60,008 nt of DNA from a virus. Shown in pieces: positions 36,218-45,078 of the stretch (position 1 is the stretch's first letter; each line of letters begins with the position of its first letter). The DNA is taken from IMG/VR virus record IMGVR_UViG_3300021090_000002, positions 1 through 60,008 of that record. One strand, 5' to 3'. The translations under genes and the position numbers were made by a program. The notes under the pieces were generated by a model. It saw only the letters and a list, made by a program, of their open reading frames with translations. It made no database searches and had not been told where the DNA came from.

Positions 36218-36840
36218 CACACCAACTCCGTCGCAAGATTCCAAGGCTTTGGCTTTCCGTGAAATACCAAAATGCGAGTCCCTTCCGGCACTTTCCCGGA
36301 CGGCTGAACGTGAACCTTGTATGAGCAAATCGCGCCGGGGTGTGTGTCTTGCCAGCGCAAAACGGAAGACTCGACTCCTAGCACTTCCTCTAGGAAATTC
36401 TGATCGCCGTTATGGCCCGGCCGCTTCACGCTAAAACGCGAAATGATTTCTTGTTCTTTACCGCACCATGCCTGCCACACGCGGGCGCGATCTTCCATCG
36501 TCAGATACATAACGGACGATTGCAGACCGTCCGCGCGATAGAAGTCGCGAAGCATCGTCGTGTTTCCAACGCGAGCAAGGTTCGCGACGGGGCCAAGAAC
36601 CGTTGAGTCCAAATCCATATAGAAAAGATCGCCCTCGATATCCGGGCGAAACAATTCCATTTTTGACCACCATCCGGGATAGTCGTATTTGAGCAAGATA
36701 TTCTGCGGTGCCATGATCACCGGAATATCCGCGAGCGCGACAACATCGCAATCTGTGATCTGCGCAGCTAATCGGCGAACGTGCGTCGGCGTGTACTCTT
36801 TCGACCAGCGCATGACCAAATAGACTTTTGGTTTTGTCAT
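36217..36840 (-). CDS. GT-A-like glycosyltransferase
   Basis: 207 residues from the ATG coupled to the upstream stop. KVYLVMRWSKEYTPTHVRRLA opens a Rossmann-like fold; WWSKMELFRPDIEG and FYMDLDSTVLGPV carry a DxD-type metal/sugar-nucleotide motif (about 88-92); GHNGDQNFL and HGKPKPW near the C-terminus fit GT-A enzymes. Acceptor unknown. Confidence 0.7.
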   Translation of the reverse strand: MTKPKVYLVMRWSKEYTPTHVRRLAAQITDCDVVALADIPVIMAPQNILLKYDYPGWWSKMELFRPDIEGDLFYMDLDSTVLGPVANLARVGNTTMLRDFYRADGLQSSVMYLTMEDRARVWQAWCGKEQEIISRFSVKRPGHNGDQNFLEEVLGVESSVLRWQDTHPGAICSYKVHVQPSGKVPEGTRILVFHGKPKPWNLATELV

Positions 36841-37478
36841 AGGGTGCTTTCTAGCGTTGCCTTCGGCCACCATGTAAGGAGTGAAATCGGACTCGTATTG
36901 ATCACTTCGACTCGAAGCTTTTTCAGATGATCAACGATCAAACAGAGTTGCGTCTGCTGAACCTCCCAAGTCTTGTTGCCGGGTTTGTTTTTCCAAGGAT
37001 GCGCGGCGTGGTGATGCGACACGCCGTTTTCGTCGCGGCACATATCGGCCCCAAGCAAGACGATCTTTCCGCCGATCGCGCCGGGCAGAAGCGCGCCGAT
37101 CTTGTGAACCGCAAGGTTCATCGCGCCTTGAATGCTTGTGCGTTGCGAAGCCAGATGGGCGGGATTCGTGGCGAGGCCGGGCGGCGGGCGAACGCGCAAC
37201 ATGCGCTTGAGGCCGGGGCCGCGTGCCGCCTTGGCGACGGTAACTAGACGGCCCCGAAACGGCTGTAGCGCGGGCCGTGATTGGTGTTCTTTCCACCAAC
37301 GGCTATCCCCGAAGAAAACATAATCAGCGAACGGAACGGCTTCGTAACTCGAATTGACAGCGATCACGCGACGGCCGCGCAATAGCTCCAAATTCTGTTG
37401 CCGAACGCTTGTTCCGCCGCCGACAATGAATACGGTTTCGCCGCGCCAATCCGGCGACGCGGCCCAATAAATGGCCAT
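36837..37478 (-). CDS. MptE/DUF115-like protein
   Basis: The internal ATG (MAIYWAASPDWRGETV) gives 213 residues. VFIVGGGTSV, then VIAVNSSY and DYVFFGDSRWW match the DUF115/MptE-like fold shared with sialyltransferase-like enzymes and with proteins that attach sugars to flagellin. GADMCRDENG and a His-rich loop follow. First gene of the cassette after the capsid terminator. Confidence 0.65.
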   Translation of the reverse strand: MAIYWAASPDWRGETVFIVGGGTSVRQQNLELLRGRRVIAVNSSYEAVPFADYVFFGDSRWWKEHQSRPALQPFRGRLVTVAKAARGPGLKRMLRVRPPPGLATNPAHLASQRTSIQGAMNLAVHKIGALLPGAIGGKIVLLGADMCRDENGVSHHHAAHPWKNKPGNKTWEVQQTQLCLIVDHLKKLRVEVINTSPISLLTWWPKATLESTL

Positions 37479-37504
37479 GACAATAATTTCTAAAATGGAT
37501 AATG

Positions 37505-37538
37505 AAAAAGCCGTGACGGGGTAATCCCCCATCACGGC
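37505..37538 (-). terminator. Rho-independent terminator after the capsid gene
   Basis: On the minus strand GCCGTGATGGGG pairs with CCCCGTCACGGC (one mismatch), loop of about five, then TTTTT. It separates the capsid gene from the modification cassette. Confidence 0.8.
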
Positions 37539-37570
37539 CTGATTTCGTCAGTCGTACATCGCCGCGCGGC

Positions 37571-38638
37571 CTACATGATACCGGCGCAAAGCGTCTGCGG
37601 TCGCAGACACAAGGGCAGCGGATTCTGCTGCGTGTGCAATTCCACGAAGCGATTGAACCGCTGATCGGGCGCGATCTTGGCGTAGCGCGGAAGGCCCTTG
37701 GTGTTGGCCGTCTCCATGAAGTCGCCCGGCGCGAAATACTCGGCATAGAGGCCGGGGACGCCCGTCAGGAACAACACGGCTTCGTCCGGCGCAATGCCGA
37801 CCGTGCCGCCGTCCGACGCGTCGGCGTCGCCGCCGTCGTCCGTGCCCTGATAGTTCTCCCAGACGATGCCGCCGTACTCGAAGACACCGAAGGCGTAATT
37901 GCCGCCAAGGCGAACGGTCTGTTCGGCCGTCTGCAAGAACGTGCGCTTCACGTCTTCGCGCGAAATGAGTGCGTCGAAGAATGTATCACCGCAGAACGCC
38001 CAGACCTTCGCCGAACCCGGAAGCGTCATCTTCGCCTTGCGCTTGATGAAGCGCGAAACTTGCTGACACCGCACGCGAAGGTCTTCGCCGCCGGAGTCCG
38101 ACGCATCGAGTCCGAAATCGAACACTTCAGGCTCGTAAGCGGAGTCGCTGTTCTGCACTTCGAACAGCGTAAACAGATCGGTCAGAGTCGATCCGTCCGC
38201 GTCCAGAATCTTGCCGCGAAGCGCGCCGAGTCGGTGATGCTCAAGCGTCAGGTCATGACGCGCGGCCATCTTGTTCATGCGGCTGACGACGGTATTCGTG
38301 ACGGTCCGGAGTTGATCGGTCGTACCGAACTCGCGCACGCCGACGACTTCGGTTGCCTGAATGGTGTCTTCAAGCTGAATGTGCGGGATCGAAACCGAAC
38401 GCAGAGTCGCTTTGTCGGCCGTTTCCTTTGCGGACGGCGAACCGCGCGGCGAAGTCTGAATGAGCGTCAGGGCCATGCCCTTGCGTTCGATGCTGACGGT
38501 CGTAACCGCGACGCCCTCGCCGACGCCCGCAAACGCGAGCGCTCCCGCGCGACCCGGAACGTGATCGATTTCATTGATCGCGGCGGTCAGAGAAACGAGG
38601 CTGAATGCGTCGTCGTTGAAGATATCCATGTGTTCCAT
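37571..38638 (-). CDS. major capsid protein (gpE family)
   Basis: A 355-residue HK97-fold capsid protein of the lambda gpE type: MDIFNDDAFSLVSLTAAIN, RGSPSAKETADKATLR and the long E-loop region. The C-terminal block (KVWAFCGDTFFDAL, FMETANTKGLP) is characteristic. GGAGG precedes the ATG. No N-terminal delta domain; scaffold is supplied by the protease gene. Confidence 0.92.
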   Translation of the reverse strand: MEHMDIFNDDAFSLVSLTAAINEIDHVPGRAGALAFAGVGEGVAVTTVSIERKGMALTLIQTSPRGSPSAKETADKATLRSVSIPHIQLEDTIQATEVVGVREFGTTDQLRTVTNTVVSRMNKMAARHDLTLEHHRLGALRGKILDADGSTLTDLFTLFEVQNSDSAYEPEVFDFGLDASDSGGEDLRVRCQQVSRFIKRKAKMTLPGSAKVWAFCGDTFFDALISREDVKRTFLQTAEQTVRLGGNYAFGVFEYGGIVWENYQGTDDGGDADASDGGTVGIAPDEAVLFLTGVPGLYAEYFAPGDFMETANTKGLPRYAKIAPDQRFNRFVELHTQQNPLPLCLRPQTLCAGIM

Positions 38639-38694
38639 GACAGAAGCGCCTCCAAAGCGCGGATTAAATCGACTGTCATGGATTGTTCGAATCC

Positions 38695-38723
38695 TAGTTG
38701 ATCCGACAACGCCGGATCAACTA
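38695..38723 (-). promoter_or_regulatory. hairpin that includes half of motif site 6
   Basis: A perfect 11-bp stem TAGTTGATCCG / CGGATCAACTA with a 7-base loop. On the minus strand the 5' arm is the TAGTTGA half of the oriented motif, so motif and structure may compete or act together between the decoration and capsid genes. Confidence 0.65.
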
Positions 38724-38730
38724 ACGTTTC
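38717..38730 (-). promoter_or_regulatory. oriented 14-mer, site 6
   Basis: Minus strand GAAACGTTAGTTGA, overlapping the stop of the decoration gene. Exact consensus match. Confidence 0.7.
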
Positions 38731-39112
38731 AGCGCAGAACGATATTCTTGGCCGCGAGCGCGGCGATCACGGCGGCGTCTTCCGCATCCGAAGAGTCATC
38801 GTGCAGCTTCACGCTCGACGCCTTCACTTCCGCCAAACGTGCGATATACGCGAATTTCGTATCAGCCGTGAGCGTGACCGGCGACCCGCCGGGCACAATG
38901 AGAATGCCCGCGATAGCTTCATCGGACACGCCTTCCGAGTTGACTGAGCCTGTTGCGACAACGAATTCACTACCCGAGCCGTCGTCTGTAACCACTTGAC
39001 CGTCTTCGACGGTTTGGCCAGACGAAACAATGCAGCTTTCGCGTGAGAGTGTGCCCGGCGCTTCCGACAACAGGAATTCCCCGGCGTGCTTACCTTCGGT
39101 CTTGACGCTCAT
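38729..39112 (-). CDS. head decoration protein (gpD-like)
   Basis: A 127-residue protein with the gpD-family pattern HAGEFLLSEAPGTLSRE and IAGILIVPGGSPVTLTAD. It should bind capsid threefold axes and stabilise the expanded head. Directly before the capsid gene in transcription order. Confidence 0.85.
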   Translation of the reverse strand: MSVKTEGKHAGEFLLSEAPGTLSRESCIVSSGQTVEDGQVVTDDGSGSEFVVATGSVNSEGVSDEAIAGILIVPGGSPVTLTADTKFAYIARLAEVKASSVKLHDDSSDAEDAAVIAALAAKNIVLR

Positions 39113-39161
39113 GGCCTTGATCCTTCCTTGATCCGCGTTGAAATGTCATCCTTAAATGGCC

Positions 39162-39220
39162 TTGTCGGAAAACTGCGTACAGTTTTCGGACAAAGCCCGC
39201 GCCGACAAACGCGGCGCGGG
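39162..39220 (-). terminator. two tandem hairpins between protease/scaffold and decoration genes
   Basis: First stem TTGTCGGAAAACTG / CAGTTTTCGGACAA (39162-39193, one mismatch), second CCCGCGCC / GGCGCGGG (39196-39220). No U-run follows; probably mRNA processing or partial termination that lets head proteins be made in unequal amounts. Confidence 0.55.
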
Positions 39221-39237
39221 TGTTAGGCACGCAGCAA

Positions 39238-40242
39238 CTAGGCCGCGTACTTGCCTTTCTTGTTGAACCGATCGAAGATATCCTTCGCGTCGATTTCCTT
39301 ACCCGTGCCGCCTTCCGACGCGCCGGGTGTGTTGTGTGCGGAAATCTCGCCGGGTTTCTTTCCCTTGGCCTTCGCCGCTGCCGCCGCGTCGGCCGCATCC
39401 TGCGCCGCCTTCGCAAGCGCCTCGCGCACTTCGACCGGGGTCTTGTTGTCCGCGATGAACTTTTCGGCCGCTTCCGGCTTCCCGGCGATCAGGCAGAGCG
39501 AACGGATTTCGTTCTGCTCGGCAACAAGTTCGGCGCGAATCTGTTCAGGAGTCTTCGCCTCGATATCCTCGCCGTCGTTCTCGTTTTCGTCCTTTTGACC
39601 CTTGACCTGCTTGGTCATCTTCTGACTCCTCAATGTTCGGCCGAAGGCTTCCGGCGCGTTGTGGAATTTCGAAATGTCCAACTTGGCCGATGCCGCGAGT
39701 TGCACCGGGTCAATCACCTTGTCGGCAAAGCCGAAATCGACGGCCTCTTCCGCATCCAACCAAGTTTCCTTGTCCATCATCGCGGCGACTTCGGCACGCG
39801 GAAGTCCCGTACGCTTCACGTAAGCGTCCCGGATAATCGCGCCCATTTTCTTGAGCGCGCCCGCGAACGATTCGAGTTCGTCGGCGCGGCCAAGCATGCC
39901 GCCCCAAGGCTCATGAATCATCAACATTGCGTTTCTTGGCATTCGCACTTCGTCGCCTACCATCGCGATCACGGATGCCATGCTCGCCGCAAGGCCCATC
40001 ACCGTGACGATCTTTTGCGCGGGATGCGCCTCAAGTGAATTGAAGATCGCAATGCCGTGTGACACGTCGCCGCCGTCGCTGGAAATCAAAATGTTCAGGC
40101 GCTTCACGTCGCCGAGTCCACGCAACTCGCGATGAAAATCCCCGGCCGACACACCCCAAGCGCCAATGTCCGAATAGATGGCGATTTCAGCGGACTTGCC
40201 GTCGCGCGCCGCCCGCATCGAATACCAAGTTTGCTTTGACAT
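39238..40242 (-). CDS. ClpP-type prohead protease fused to scaffold
   Basis: The internal ATG (MSKQTWYSMRAARDG) gives 334 residues. ClpP/S14 fold with GLAASMAS (nucleophile Ser about 87) and MIHEPWGG (His about 110). The C-terminal half is charged and helical (EAKTPEQIRAELVAEQNEI, Ala/Lys runs), the scaffold part. It matures the prohead in lambda gpC/Nu3 fashion. Confidence 0.87.
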   Translation of the reverse strand: MSKQTWYSMRAARDGKSAEIAIYSDIGAWGVSAGDFHRELRGLGDVKRLNILISSDGGDVSHGIAIFNSLEAHPAQKIVTVMGLAASMASVIAMVGDEVRMPRNAMLMIHEPWGGMLGRADELESFAGALKKMGAIIRDAYVKRTGLPRAEVAAMMDKETWLDAEEAVDFGFADKVIDPVQLAASAKLDISKFHNAPEAFGRTLRSQKMTKQVKGQKDENENDGEDIEAKTPEQIRAELVAEQNEIRSLCLIAGKPEAAEKFIADNKTPVEVREALAKAAQDAADAAAAAKAKGKKPGEISAHNTPGASEGGTGKEIDAKDIFDRFNKKGKYAA

Positions 40243-40285
40243 TGGGTGACACCCTTTTTGATTTCGTCCACCGGGGTGGACGAAA

Positions 40286-41833
40286 TCACTCTGACGGTGG
40301 AATATCCACGGACGTATTCCCCGGATCAACTAACGATTCACCGTCGTCTGCGGTATCCGGCGCGACGATGACGGACGATGAAAGCCGGATAAAGCTGATA
40401 CCGGCCGCGTCCGCGCGCTCTTGATCCTGTGCAATTCGCGCATCGTTCTCTTCCGGATCAACCCCGAGCGCTTCGACAACATCGCTTCGCGCCTTGAACC
40501 CGGCGTCAACTGCAAGCTTTTCTGCAAGCAAGTCTTTGTACGGATCGACCCAATCCCATTTGGGCGTGACCCATTTCGCCGCGCGCTCGCGCTGCGGATT
40601 CGCGACATACGCCGTCGCCGTGATCGGGAGTTTCGCCGCCAAGACCGCAAGTTCGAACCACCGAATCCAGATCGCGCGGCAGAACTGGTAAACCATGACA
40701 TGGTGTTGATGCTGTTCGATCCGGCGGCGGAATTCGACAAGGCCCGCGCGAATCGAACTGTAGTTGACTGCCTTCATATCGCCGGTCATCGAAGCGTAAG
40801 GCACACCGAAGCCAGCCGCCGCGCGCAGCAAATTGCGATACTGAAACGCTTCGTACGAAGTACCAACGTCCGCCGGTTCGGAAAACACAACGCTCTGCCC
40901 GGCATCAAGATCGACAACCGCGCCCGGCTCAAGCGTGAAATCCGATGTTCCTGCATCGGACTCGCTTGTCGCGCCGGTCAACGGATTGTCTTCCGGCTTA
41001 TCGCCGGGATTGCGCGTGACGAACGCCGCGAACAGCGCTGCTGTGCGCTTGCGCTCTAGTTCTGCATCGTCGTACAGGTCAAGCAACGCGAGCGTTACAA
41101 TACCTGCGATCGTGTGCGGGATGCCACGAATCTGCCCGGCGCGAATCGGCCTGAACAAGTGCAGCACTTCGTCGGCTGGGACGCGTACTTTCTCGCCTTT
41201 GAAAGAATCAAAAGTGAAAAGCAGTTCGCCCGGATGGCGGCGATAAAACCAATACGCCGCGCGACGGCCGATCGCGTCAAACTCGATTCCACATTCGACG
41301 CGCCCGCCGTTCGGCAACGCTTCGTTGTGATCCGTTGGCAGCATTTCCGCCGGAAGCAACTGCAACTGAATCGGAACGCTCAAGCCATCCTTGGCGAAGC
41401 GCCGACGAACCCGAACGAAGCATTCGCCCGCTTCGAACATTTCGCCCGCGACAATCGTCTGCAAGCCAAAGAAATCGGTCAACCCATCGGCGTCGGCTTC
41501 GTCCGTCCAATCGAGAAAAAGCTTCTGGATTTCTTTCTTCGTATTCTTGTCTTCGTGCAGCGATGACGGCTTGATGCCCGAACCGACAAGCGCGGACACA
41601 TACGCCTCCCGCGCCGCCATCGCATACGAATTGTTCAGCGCGAGATAGCGCGAGCGCGCAAGCAGCGATCGGCCGTACGATCGAATCAGAGTGTTGATCG
41701 CCGTCGTCGTCGTCGGTATCGAGCGCAAGCGCCGTCCGGTGCGCCCGGCCTCGAAGCCGCGCGCCGTCGCGCGTTCGCCGCGCCCGCGCGCATCCTCAAC
41801 TTTCAAGCTGTGAACAACAGACAGACTCGCCAT
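40286..41833 (-). CDS. portal protein (lambda gpB family)
   Basis: A 515-residue portal with the family landmarks SYAMAAREAYVSALVGSGIKP, LQLLPAEMLPTDH, ADEVLHLFRPIRAGQIRG and YLAAGFGVPY-like AAAGFGVPYASMTGD. Forms the dodecameric DNA channel. Lies between gpW-like and protease genes. Near its C-terminus it carries motif site 7. Confidence 0.93.
   Translation of the reverse strand: MASLSVVHSLKVEDARGRGERATARGFEAGRTGRRLRSIPTTTTAINTLIRSYGRSLLARSRYLALNNSYAMAAREAYVSALVGSGIKPSSLHEDKNTKKEIQKLFLDWTDEADADGLTDFFGLQTIVAGEMFEAGECFVRVRRRFAKDGLSVPIQLQLLPAEMLPTDHNEALPNGGRVECGIEFDAIGRRAAYWFYRRHPGELLFTFDSFKGEKVRVPADEVLHLFRPIRAGQIRGIPHTIAGIVTLALLDLYDDAELERKRTAALFAAFVTRNPGDKPEDNPLTGATSESDAGTSDFTLEPGAVVDLDAGQSVVFSEPADVGTSYEAFQYRNLLRAAAGFGVPYASMTGDMKAVNYSSIRAGLVEFRRRIEQHQHHVMVYQFCRAIWIRWFELAVLAAKLPITATAYVANPQRERAAKWVTPKWDWVDPYKDLLAEKLAVDAGFKARSDVVEALGVDPEENDARIAQDQERADAAGISFIRLSSSVIVAPDTADDGESLVDPGNTSVDIPPSE
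40326..40339 (-). promoter_or_regulatory. oriented 14-mer, site 7
   Basis: Minus strand GAATCGTTAGTTGA within the portal gene near its 3' end (codons GAA TCG TTA GTT GAT). Exact consensus match with a rare TTA codon. Confidence 0.65.
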
Positions 41834-41836
41834 CGG

Positions 41837-42058
41837 TTAGAGTCCCTTGCAAATCTGCCGGACATAACGAATCTTCGCACGGCTCTTGCCTTGGATCGTG
41901 GCTAGATCGCCTTCAAGGTCTGCAAGGATTTCGTTCATTTCCTTGAGCGATCGGAACTGAGTTTGTTCTTCACCGTGCCGAACGATAAGCACGCCGGAAT
42001 CGCGAGCCGCACGAATGGCGACGATCCGGGCTTCAAGTTCTGATTCGGATGTTGCCAC
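41837..42058 (-). CDS. gpW-like head-tail joining protein
   Basis: A 73-residue protein (ELEARIVAIRAARDSGVLIVR, then EQTQFRSLKEMNEILADLE) matching gpW-family head completion proteins, between terminase and portal as in lambda. GTG start; the upstream GGCCGGACCC resembles leaders at two other late genes. Confidence 0.8.
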   Translation of the reverse strand: MATSESELEARIVAIRAARDSGVLIVRHGEEQTQFRSLKEMNEILADLEGDLATIQGKSRAKIRYVRQICKGL

Positions 42059-42117
42059 GGGTCCGGCCTTCCAAGAGCGGGCGATCTTCGGAACCTAGGC
42101 GAGCGGAAAGCACAACA

Positions 42118-42131
42118 TCAACTAACGATTC
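42118..42131 (-). promoter_or_regulatory. oriented 14-mer, site 8
   Basis: Minus strand GAATCGTTAGTTGA, overlapping the stop of the large terminase gene. Exact consensus match. Confidence 0.7.
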
Positions 42132-44196
42132 AACTCAGGAAGTTCGAATGCCGCACGCGCGAGCGCGGCGCGATTCGCCCGGCGGGCGTCGGTGCCTTCG
42201 GTTTCGGATCGTCGCCGCCGTCGTTTGGTCTGAAACTTTCAAGGTGCGCGGCGATGTTTTCGAGATTCAGTTTCCGCACGGCGTAGAGTCCGCTCAACGC
42301 TGCGAACGCGTACACGCGCAAGTCAAGCGCTTCATTCGCCCGGCCTCTTTGCAAAACCCATTTGCGCGCTTGGACGCCGCCTTTCTTTTCAAGGATCAAC
42401 GTCTCGGATGTAAGCTGATCAAAATACGCTGGCGTTCGTCCGGCCGGGAAATGGCAATAGCCCGGCCCCGCGTCAACAATCTTCAAGCGATCATAGATCG
42501 TCTGTTTCGCAGCGTTGACTCCGATGATCACAGGACGATAGCCCGTCTGACGAAACTTGCCCGGCTCAAGTTTCGGGATGGGCCACACGGGACTCCACTG
42601 CCCGCCAGAATCGTTCGCGCCTTTGATAGCCCAAAAATTGCGGCCCATGCGAGCGCGGCAAAAATTATAGACTTCGTTCGTGTTGTGCCCGCCGGAGTCA
42701 ACACACACGCCACGGATTGCCATCCGCCCGCCGCCTTCGTACTCGAAACCGCCGAGCAAATATTCGTCTAGCTCTTTCCACACTTGCGGTTGTGACGGAT
42801 CGCCTTGGAACATCTTGTGTTCGATCGACCAAGATTCCTCGCTGCCCGGCGTCAAACCGAAGCCAACAACTTCGCATTCAAGTCGGCCGACGTTTGCGCT
42901 ACCGCCCGCTTGCACGTCAACGCCCGCCGTCAAGATCACGACGCCTTTAGGTACTTGCGCCGGATAGATTTCGCAGCGTGAGATAAGGCTATGAGTCTCA
43001 ACTTTTTTCAAAGCCTTGAGTGCGAACGGGAGTCCTAATGCTGTATTATAGAACGTCTGTTTCGTTTCCGGATCGTCCTTCGCGTCAAGCCATTTATTCG
43101 CAAGCTCAACAACACTGCTGAACGGCGAGTGAAGTTTACTACAGTGAAAACCTGCATGCTCATTCGACACGGCGCGCTCGCCGCATTGTTTGCAGCACGC
43201 GAGTCCAACTTGATTCTTAGCATCCCACTCCCAACAATCTTGTTTCATCGGCTCTTGGCGTTCGCCACAGCACACAAACGGCCGCGTCTGTTTCCACTTG
43301 AAGCCGCCTTCGGTCGTACAGATCGCAAGCCGTTCGGCTTCGGACCAAGCCGCGCCGCAACTCTCGCAATAGATAGCCGCCGTCTCCGGTTCGTGTACGC
43401 CGTCCGATGCTTTCTCCCATTCGACGTGTCGGAAGAATTCCAGCGTTTGTTCAAAACCACAATGCGGACAAGCGCAGTACGCGCGCCGCTGGTCGGACGA
43501 CAGATACGATTTGTAAATGCGGGATGTTTCTTCCCACGTCGGCGAGCAAGTACGAATGCGCAGATGATTCCATTTGAACGTCGCTGTTCGCTCTTCGCCA
43601 AGCGTGATTGGATCGCCTTCCTTCGTCGTTTCGTATTTGTCGATTTCATCCATGAGCGTGATTCGGATCGCACGCATAGCAAGGTTCGCTGGCGATCCGG
43701 CAGACGCAAGCGCGAGAAATCCGCCGGGGAATTCTTTGTAATCGAGCGTATCGGAAGAGTTGCGCGTGTTCTCGTCGCCCAACAAGTTCTTGAGAACGGG
43801 CGTCGCTCGCGTCATCGGTGCGAGTCGTTCCTTCGAGAACGATCGAACTGAATCGTCTTTCGGTTGTGTCAAGAGCATCGGGCAAGGATCAAGATGCGCT
43901 TTGTATCCGATGACGTTTTCAAGCAATGCCGTCTTCATTACCTGCGTGCAAGACATCACCGTAATGATGGATACGCCGGACTCAGTGACGGCCATCATAG
44001 GGCCGCGCGCAATCTCAACGCGCGATGTGCGCCACGGCCCGCCGATCGCCGACGACATGGAAGACAGCACGCGATATTTATCAGCCCATTGCGGAAGTGT
44101 TAGCCGGGGTTGAGGGCGAAGGCCCTGTTCGTCTTCCTCATTGAAGACGACCCATAGATTGCGGGCGCTGTCGGTTTCAAGAATCGGAGTCGTCAT
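42130..44196 (-). CDS. terminase large subunit (GpA family)
   Basis: The ATG overlapping the small-subunit end (MTTPILETDSARNLW) gives 688 residues; upstream sequence in frame overlaps that gene. The ATPase half has a degenerate Walker A (SCTQVMKT) and Walker B LMDEID. The zinc-like pairs CPHC/CESC follow, then a nuclease half with TAGVDVQ and VCVDSGGHNT. The GpA family packages cos-ended DNA, so the virion DNA is probably linear with cohesive ends. Confidence 0.92.
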   Translation of the reverse strand: MTTPILETDSARNLWVVFNEEDEQGLRPQPRLTLPQWADKYRVLSSMSSAIGGPWRTSRVEIARGPMMAVTESGVSIITVMSCTQVMKTALLENVIGYKAHLDPCPMLLTQPKDDSVRSFSKERLAPMTRATPVLKNLLGDENTRNSSDTLDYKEFPGGFLALASAGSPANLAMRAIRITLMDEIDKYETTKEGDPITLGEERTATFKWNHLRIRTCSPTWEETSRIYKSYLSSDQRRAYCACPHCGFEQTLEFFRHVEWEKASDGVHEPETAAIYCESCGAAWSEAERLAICTTEGGFKWKQTRPFVCCGERQEPMKQDCWEWDAKNQVGLACCKQCGERAVSNEHAGFHCSKLHSPFSSVVELANKWLDAKDDPETKQTFYNTALGLPFALKALKKVETHSLISRCEIYPAQVPKGVVILTAGVDVQAGGSANVGRLECEVVGFGLTPGSEESWSIEHKMFQGDPSQPQVWKELDEYLLGGFEYEGGGRMAIRGVCVDSGGHNTNEVYNFCRARMGRNFWAIKGANDSGGQWSPVWPIPKLEPGKFRQTGYRPVIIGVNAAKQTIYDRLKIVDAGPGYCHFPAGRTPAYFDQLTSETLILEKKGGVQARKWVLQRGRANEALDLRVYAFAALSGLYAVRKLNLENIAAHLESFRPNDGGDDPKPKAPTPAGRIAPRSRVRHSNFLS

Positions 44197-44737
44197 CCTC
44201 GGACTCCCATTTGTGACCCGACAGTTCGGCAAGCGCTTCGTTGATTTCCGTCGCGATCTGTTTTTCAACTGCGGCCGGGTCTTTGAGCGCGGCGACCGCT
44301 TCGGCAACGCGGCCGGGGATCGTCAGGATTCGAGCGCGCAACCCGCCGATTTTTTCGCGGTACATCAACCGCACTTCCTCAACAGGAACCAACTCACCTT
44401 GACGCTTGCGAAGATCAAGTTCGCGAAGACTCGCTTGCGCGTCCTTGTCACGAACCTTGGCGCTATCCATTGCCGTCGCGCCTTCGTCGGCTTCGAGCAA
44501 TCCAGACTCACGACGGATAAACCAATTGATCGCGACGGCCGTATCTATCTTCGTCGCAACACCTTTGCGAAGTCCTACACTCACAACAGGCATGCCCGCG
44601 CCGATCATCTTCGTTATCGTCTTATCAGCCTTGCCGATGATCGCGGCAAAACGGGCCTTCGTCACAAGCTCCCCCAACACCGGAGTCGATTGCGCCTGTT
44701 CGTCGTCTTCGATTGCAAAAGGGTCGCGCGTTGTCAT
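44177..44737 (-). CDS. terminase small subunit
   Basis: ATG at 44737 gives 186 residues (MTTRDPFAIEDDEQAQS). An N-terminal winged-helix-like part (TKARFAAIIGKADKTITKMI) then a helical dimer region (ASLRELDLRKRQGELVP) and an acidic tail ESEDDDSDS fit Nu1-type small subunits, which recognise cos. First gene of the late operon. Confidence 0.78.
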   Translation of the reverse strand: MTTRDPFAIEDDEQAQSTPVLGELVTKARFAAIIGKADKTITKMIGAGMPVVSVGLRKGVATKIDTAVAINWFIRRESGLLEADEGATAMDSAKVRDKDAQASLRELDLRKRQGELVPVEEVRLMYREKIGGLRARILTIPGRVAEAVAALKDPAAVEKQIATEINEALAELSGHKWESEDDDSDS

Positions 44738-44769
44738 GCGCCACAAATAGGCGATGCAGCCGCCCGCGC

Positions 44770-44783
44770 TCAACTAACGAATC
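44770..44783 (-). promoter_or_regulatory. oriented 14-mer, site 9
   Basis: Minus strand GATTCGTTAGTTGA in the leader of the late operon, about 33 bases before the small terminase ATG. Confidence 0.65.
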
Positions 44784-44809
44784 GATTCGTGGGTTAGACC
44801 CTGAGTCAA
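44781..44809 (-). promoter_or_regulatory. possible late promoter
   Basis: A good -35 (TTGACT at 44804-44809 on the minus strand) with ATCGAT at 17 bp as a poor -10. A weak -10 could mean an activator is needed. Uncertain. Confidence 0.3.
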
Positions 44810-44830
44810 AAAATCTGAATCTATGTGGGA

Positions 44831-45056
44831 CCGAAAAAGTTTTTCAGGAGTCGCAAATCCAATTGCCTTGGCCCGAAAAAGTTTTTCGGGGGTTAGTCCT
44901 GAAAAACTTTTTTGGTAGCTGCGAATAGTTTGCACTACCGATCTGCCCGCTTAAAAAACTTTTTCAGCCAGTACCTTTTGAGCCTGAAAAACTTTTTCAG
45001 CCTCACATTCGATCCAATCGATTAGCCCTCAGAGTTCCTGAAAAACTTTTTCAAGG
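44831..45056. repeat. cluster of six palindromes, CCTGAAAAASTTTTTCAGG
   Basis: Copies at 44831-44848, 44872-44890 (perfect CCCGAAAAAGTTTTTCGGG), 44898-44915, 44950-44967, 44983-45002 and 45037-45056. The centre is G or C and the A5/T5 arms are constant. Two more lie at 45241 and 45322. They look like binding sites of a dimeric protein, most simply the ParB homologue encoded just downstream; small terminase or a repressor are alternatives. Confidence 0.85.
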
Positions 45057-45078
45057 AATATATGTGTTGTCTCATAAC

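Noticed and set aside
37634-38701. Long plus-strand open frame opposite the capsid gene
   Set aside because: It mirrors the capsid reading frame and has no sensible protein features; the minus-strand protein is clearly the capsid.
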